A stretch of DNA of 64,000 nt. Origin: Scortum barcoo. Its lineage: Eukaryota > Chordata > Actinopteri > Centrarchiformes > Terapontidae. This document shows positions 60,301 through 64,000 of this stretch, one piece after another. The position numbers were made by a program, and so were the translations under genes. The stretch is from contig CM041541.1 in assembly GCA_023238725.1 (NCBI GenBank), positions 13,105,544-13,169,543 on the forward strand, in the 5' to 3' direction. The notes below the pieces were generated by a model. That model did not search any database, was not told the origin of the DNA, and saw only the letters and a list, made by a program, of their open reading frames with translations. The first letter of the stretch is position 1. Every line of letters begins with the position of its first letter.

Positions 60301-63103
60301 TTCCCAGACAAGTTTTATTCCAGGTTGGACTTTGGTCTCCTCGCAGCCCAGTGGAATTTGCCACGAGTAAGAAGACTTTGATCCACTGCAGCATTTCCTC
60401 CTCCTCCTTCTTCCTCTTCTTCCTCTTCTTCCTCTTCTTATTGTTCTTCTGTGGTCTCTGACTGTCCGCTCGCCTTTCCGTTCCAACGACGTGATCACCA
60501 AAAAGCAGAGAACAGAGCCGCCACTGTGACCCAGATGTAACTTTCCATGACTCGTCGTACCTGAGCCGGACGTCTTTCACCGACTAAAGAAAGATTCTTT
60601 GCCGGTTTGTCCTTTGAGACAAACTGCATCAACAAACAGACTGGTTTTCTCTCTGAAAACCACCAAGTGATGCAACTGAGGAGTCAAACAAACTGTGACT
60701 TATACCGAGGTGTTTCCCTGCGAGGCGACGTACGGAGGAGGAGCTCTAATGAACTATACTAACTGATAAAAACTTGAGTCTTGTACACTAAATGAAAAAA
60801 CATGCAACAAAAACTGAACTGTAAATGGGATAAAATAAGAAAAACAGACAGCGGAGGAGGGTAAAAACACCCTTTAAAATTCCACAGGTGGATCTGAAAT
60901 GCCCCGTCAGTCACTCAGTATCTCACATACACACACACTGTGTGGGAGTCAGAGGTCAGCACAGTCAGAGATGAGACATTCCTCACCTGAATACAGTAAA
61001 CACACCTCCAACACCTTTAAAAACTCAACCCCTCGCCTCTCTCTGATTGGCTGACAGTAACACAGCTCGAGAGCTTGAAAGCGTGACGCGGCAGCACCAG
61101 CGGCCGCAGTGTTTTATCATGTGGTTCCTGCCACGCTCGCCACAGCCGGTTAACGATCAGGAACGGAGGCGGAGAGGACGGTGAAGACGAGAGGCTGCAG
61201 GAGCGGAGGTGTGTGTGTGTGTGTGTGTGGCTGACCTCTCACCTTTGCCATGAAGTCCTGTCTGTAGGTTTGCTCCTCAAAAACGTCCGTCTGCAGCCGC
61301 TCTGGGTTTAAATAAGAACATATAACAGAACATGAACCTTCTCCACTGACTGCGACACAAAACATAAACCTGTGTGTGATTCTCTGGTGGTCAGGACCCC
61401 CCCGACCCCCCAGGAGTGAGACTGTGTGTGTTTGTGGATGTGTGTACCTCTGCTGAGCGTGGCTCCGTTCTCTCGGTAGTCCTGGATCTCGGCGTCCTTC
61501 CTCAGCAGCAGGCCTCCGAGCTGCTCCACCTGCCGCTGCAGCAGGTGGCTCATTGCCAGCAGGGGGCGCACCAGCTGAGCACACACCTGCAAACACACCA
61601 ACATCAGCATCTCCTCATAAAAATGCACTTTTACAGATTTTATTTAAGCATTTTTAATTTTTGCGTGTTTTTTTCCCCCACTTTATAAGTTTAACATTTG
61701 CTTCACTTTAAAACTTCATAAATAAGTTATTTTAACATCTAAATAAAAACATGGACAGCAGTATAAAGACATTTATCAGTCAGATTTGTACTTTTAGTGT
61801 TGTATTTTAATTAACCTCATCAAACTCTTTAGCTCATAAATTAAAACTTCACATGACTGTTTATTAATCCTCTTTATTTATTAAGAGGAAGTCATGTCTT
61901 ACATTTTAAAGTTCAAAGTTTAAAGTAAATTTTTGCATGACCAAGTCCTGCCAACAGTATTATCTGAATTCAATTATATATTATCTTTACTTACATATTT
62001 TATAATTATTTTAGGTCTATGTTTTATTTTATTACTTAAGTTATTATTTATTTTAGTTCTGTATCTATTCTGTATCTATTTTTCTTTCTTGCTTGAGTGT
62101 TTTTTTCTTTCTAAATATTTTTGAGCATTATTTCAGGGAACCAGAGACTCAAGAATTTCATTACCAGCGACTGCTCCATGTAATTGTTGTTCACACTGAA
62201 ATAAATTTTGAAAAAGCATTTTCAGAGCTGATATAATACTTACATCAGGGTTAAAGTGATTCGGGCATTTGAGTCAGCAGTATTTTCAGCTGATAATCAA
62301 TATTTTCTTTGAAACTTTAAGTTTTGGTGATAAAAATGACAGATGTTTCGTGCTACTCATTGAATCTGTGGTTTAACAGAGTAGAAAAACCCTACAAAAC
62401 ATCACAAGAAATTAAATTTATGAGGTTTTAAACTTTTTCTAGATCAGATCACAGGATTAAAAAGTTCATAATTGGCCACATAAATGAATTTGGGAATAGA
62501 AACAGGCACAGTAACGGGTGTCAGGGTGTCCAAACTGTACAAAAAACCCACATCATCCTTGTCCACTCATCTAATAAGAAGGTCAGATCATAGAAGTGGG
62601 TCGTACCACAGTGACGGGTGCGGGGGTGCAGTGAAACTCCCAGTAGAACGGCAGCCCTGCCAGCTCACTCTTCAGCTTCACGCTGACGTTGCCGTCCTGT
62701 CGTGTCAGAGAAATCTGGACCTCGTTGTCGGGTCGCCCGTCATCTCCGCACAGACAGGGCTGGACCACCTCGCACAGGTGGGAGAAGAAAGCTTTGACGG
62801 GGGCTCGCAGACGTCTGTTCAGCTCCTGAGAAGAAGAAACAAGATTTATTCACCAAAAAGAAGCAAGTTTAAACATTTAAAAAAAAAAAATCATTCACTT
62901 TGTGTCGTGTTCACCTGCGCTCTCTCCTGGATGGCCGCAGAGTCCATCCTCTCCTCCCACACACAGTGCATGTCTGTCAGCAGGATGTGGTACGCCGTTT
63001 CCCCAAACCAGCTCTTGGTGAGGAGCTGGCAGCCGCTGATGCTCACAGGAAGCCAGGGACGCTGCAGGAGGACGTCGGCGGGGGCTCCGCTGGCCTCCAT
63101 CAT
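51363..63103 (-). CDS. nhej1: NHEJ1 (XLF/Cernunnos) DNA end-joining factor
   Basis: Nuclear factor of non-homologous end joining that forms filaments with XRCC4 and stimulates DNA ligase IV. Seven coding exons join in frame: 63103-62915, 62825-62607, 61586-61448, 61301-61243, 52654-52486, 51961-51864, 51440-51363; total 316 aa (human 299). The head domain (about 1-135) ends with GLPFYWEFHC, a hallmark block. The coiled-coil stalk contains EIQDYRENGATL. DALVFDSDLQHLYAAV matches the conserved post-stalk segment. The low-complexity tail ends in a basic Ku-binding motif KPKKKKVGLFR. Two adjacent ATGs (63103, 63100) could start the protein; the upstream acceptor near 63133 suggests a non-coding first exon off the window or in the last 900 bases. 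Intron 4 is unusually long (52655-61242). The gene lies upstream of ihh on the same strand, as in mammals. Confidence 0.92.
53402..53417. repeat. Short CA microsatellite
   Basis: (AC)8 in nhej1 intron 4. Confidence 0.8.
58127..58160. repeat. GGA trinucleotide tract
   Basis: Repeated gga/gag units with minor interruptions in nhej1 intron 4. Confidence 0.75.
59303..59334. repeat. GT microsatellite
   Basis: (GT)n with one ga interruption in nhej1 intron 4. A CA tract lies at about 59553-59567. Confidence 0.9.
59818..59966. mobile_element. Fragment of the same inverted-repeat element family as 33519-34138
   Basis: It shares the acattttggg start, an agagttaaatgaagagat-like block and then agcttagcttagcacaaag, actggaaaca and gttagcctgtctctatcc with the copy in bin1 intron 1. 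Only one end is present. Confidence 0.7.
60144..60248. repeat. Two CA microsatellites
   Basis: (AC)n at 60144-60164 and at about 60229-60248, separated by a pyrimidine-rich stretch, in nhej1 intron 4. Confidence 0.85.
61209..61229. repeat. GT microsatellite beside an nhej1 splice donor
   Basis: (GT)10 lies 14 bases inside the intron from the donor of the exon at 61243-61301. Confidence 0.9.
61930..62215. mobile_element. LINE 3'-tail-like sequence
   Basis: AT-rich sequence ending in ctcaagaatttcatta, actgctccatgtaattgttg and aaataaattttg. The 20-mer actgctccatgtaattgttg is also present at about 63719-63738, so the two are copies of one repeat. The layout resembles the 3' end of fish non-LTR elements. 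It lies in nhej1 intron 2. Confidence 0.55.
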
Positions 63104-63230
63104 GTCCCAGAAACAAGACACCCAGCAGACTAAACAGAGAAGAGATCAGTGTTTGTTAGCAGACAGTCTGAATGGAGGACTGATTCTTTGAGAAAAAGTC
63201 TGTGAACATAAAAACTGATGGAGAGATGTC

Positions 63231-63392
63231 AACTACGACTCCCATCATGCATTTCAGCAAGAAAAATCCAATCACAGAGCTTCAGATTATACTCCGTGGA
63301 AACCTGATAAAACACAGGCTTCAAATCAATAAACTGTTCTACACCGACTACAGCAACACCAGCCGAGGATCATGGGTATTGTAGTTTTTAGA
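63231..63392. mobile_element. Short inverted-repeat (MITE-like) element
   Basis: aactacgactcccatcatgc at its left end and the inverted form catgggtattgtagtttt at its right end (about 63370-63387) delimit about 160 bp with no coding capacity. Terminal sequences of the actacaactcccat type are, as I recall, widespread in vertebrate genomes. Confidence 0.5.
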
Positions 63393-63459
63393 GTCATCTG
63401 GTCATGACATAAACCTAAAGGGACGTTATATGATCCATTAAACTCCTGTTTTATAATTT

Positions 63460-63770
63460 TTTATCTACAGCTACAGCTTCATCCCTCAGGCCGAAAGACT
63501 TTTAAACTCCTGAACTCTTGAGCTTCACCTGCACCTTATAAATATTTTCTAATAGTACTCAATCATCTGCCTCAACAATATTATGTTTTTATCTGTATTA
63601 AAGCTATTATTTGAATATTGCATTTTACTGTTATAATTCATTTGAAATACTATATTCTATTCTTATATAATTTTATATAACTTTAATTTTCTACATATTT
63701 TTGATCATTGTTAGACAACTGCTCCATGTAATTGTTGCACATGACAAATAAATCTTGAATCTTGGTCTAT
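63460..63770 (+). mobile_element. LINE 3' end fragment
   Basis: The plus strand begins with sequence translating to SFIPQAERLLNS, resembling the C-terminal end of fish LINE ORF2 proteins. It then has an AT-rich 3' UTR and ends with ttgcacatgacaaataaatc and a terminal ttgaatcttgg. It shares a 20-base block with 61930-62215. Confidence 0.6.
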
Positions 63771-64000
63771 AAAAACTTTTTTTATTTTTATTTGAAAAAT
63801 GCCCTTTGCAATATGTGTGATGACCTCATGGTTTGTCTGACCAATATCCAAATTCCAGAAAATATCTAATTTATTATAATTTAGGAAACAGAAAAGTGGC
63901 ACATTTTCACATTTGAGAACCTGGAACATCCACATCGTTTCTCATTTTTGCTGGAAAAACAATTAGTCGGTCACTTTTCTGTCATCAACTGATCAATTAA
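63771..64000. other. Right edge, nothing recognised
   Basis: AT-rich sequence upstream of nhej1. The short open frame here has no similarity that I recognise. Confidence 0.5.

Larger units (their letters stand above)
52655..61242 (-). promoter_or_regulatory. Long nhej1 intron 4, candidate ihh enhancer block
   Basis: An 8.6 kb intron in a gene whose other introns are 0.08-1.0 kb. It contains no recognisable exon. AT-rich stretches alternate with GC-balanced, non-repetitive islands at about 53230-53390, 53820-53990, 54310-54560, 56020-56270, 57070-57460 and 58840-59050. In mammals a multipartite Ihh enhancer cluster lies inside Nhej1 introns, so a similar role is inferred here. Conservation could not be tested. 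Confidence 0.4.

Noticed and set aside
60023..60580. 185-codon minus-strand open frame with Lys-rich and Cys/Val-rich runs
   Set aside because: Produced by CA microsatellites and a purine-rich tract.
62484..63191. 235-codon plus-strand open frame
   Set aside because: Antisense to nhej1 exons 1 and 2.

Overview
This is a eukaryotic window, most likely from a percomorph-type teleost fish. The genes are split by GT-AG introns, CA/GT microsatellites are frequent, and there are dispersed elements of the kind common in ray-finned fish. The encoded proteins are vertebrate developmental and cytoskeletal proteins. I read exons by hand from splice sites and protein similarity. All seven genes lie on the minus strand, so the transcriptional order runs from right to left.

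From right to left: (1) nhej1 (XLF/Cernunnos, non-homologous end joining), 63103 down to 51363, seven coding exons with one 8.6 kb intron. (2) An Indian hedgehog-type gene (ihh), 48186 down to 38034, with the classical three exons of 300, 262 and 698 coding bases. (3) A BIN1/amphiphysin-type gene, 36377 down to 18514, with about 18 coding exons encoding an N-BAR domain, a clathrin/AP2-like segment, an acidic Trp-Asp repeat region and a C-terminal SH3 domain. (4) Three tandem alpha-tubulin genes (15086-13379, 11709-9435, 6764-3180), each with four exons of the same pattern; the first exon holds only the ATG. (5) A six-exon acidic protein of unknown function (1916-7), which probably continues past the left edge.

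The nhej1-ihh pairing, in the same relative orientation, matches the mammalian NHEJ1-IHH locus, where Ihh enhancers lie inside Nhej1 introns. It decides the call of ihh over dhh or shh. The 8.6 kb nhej1 intron here holds several GC-balanced, high-complexity islands in an AT-rich background and is the best place to look for an ihh enhancer cluster. The tubulin array shows near-identical last exons with diverged introns, as expected from gene conversion. Two of the three copies carry a one-base insertion in the last exon, which is either pseudogenisation or assembly error.

Mobile and repeat content includes inverted-repeat elements (MITE-like) in introns of the unknown gene and bin1, a LINE reverse-transcriptase scrap in bin1, LINE 3'-tail-like sequences around nhej1, a five-copy 19-bp tandem repeat beside a tubulin first exon, and many microsatellites. 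I saw no bacterial, viral or CRISPR-type system.
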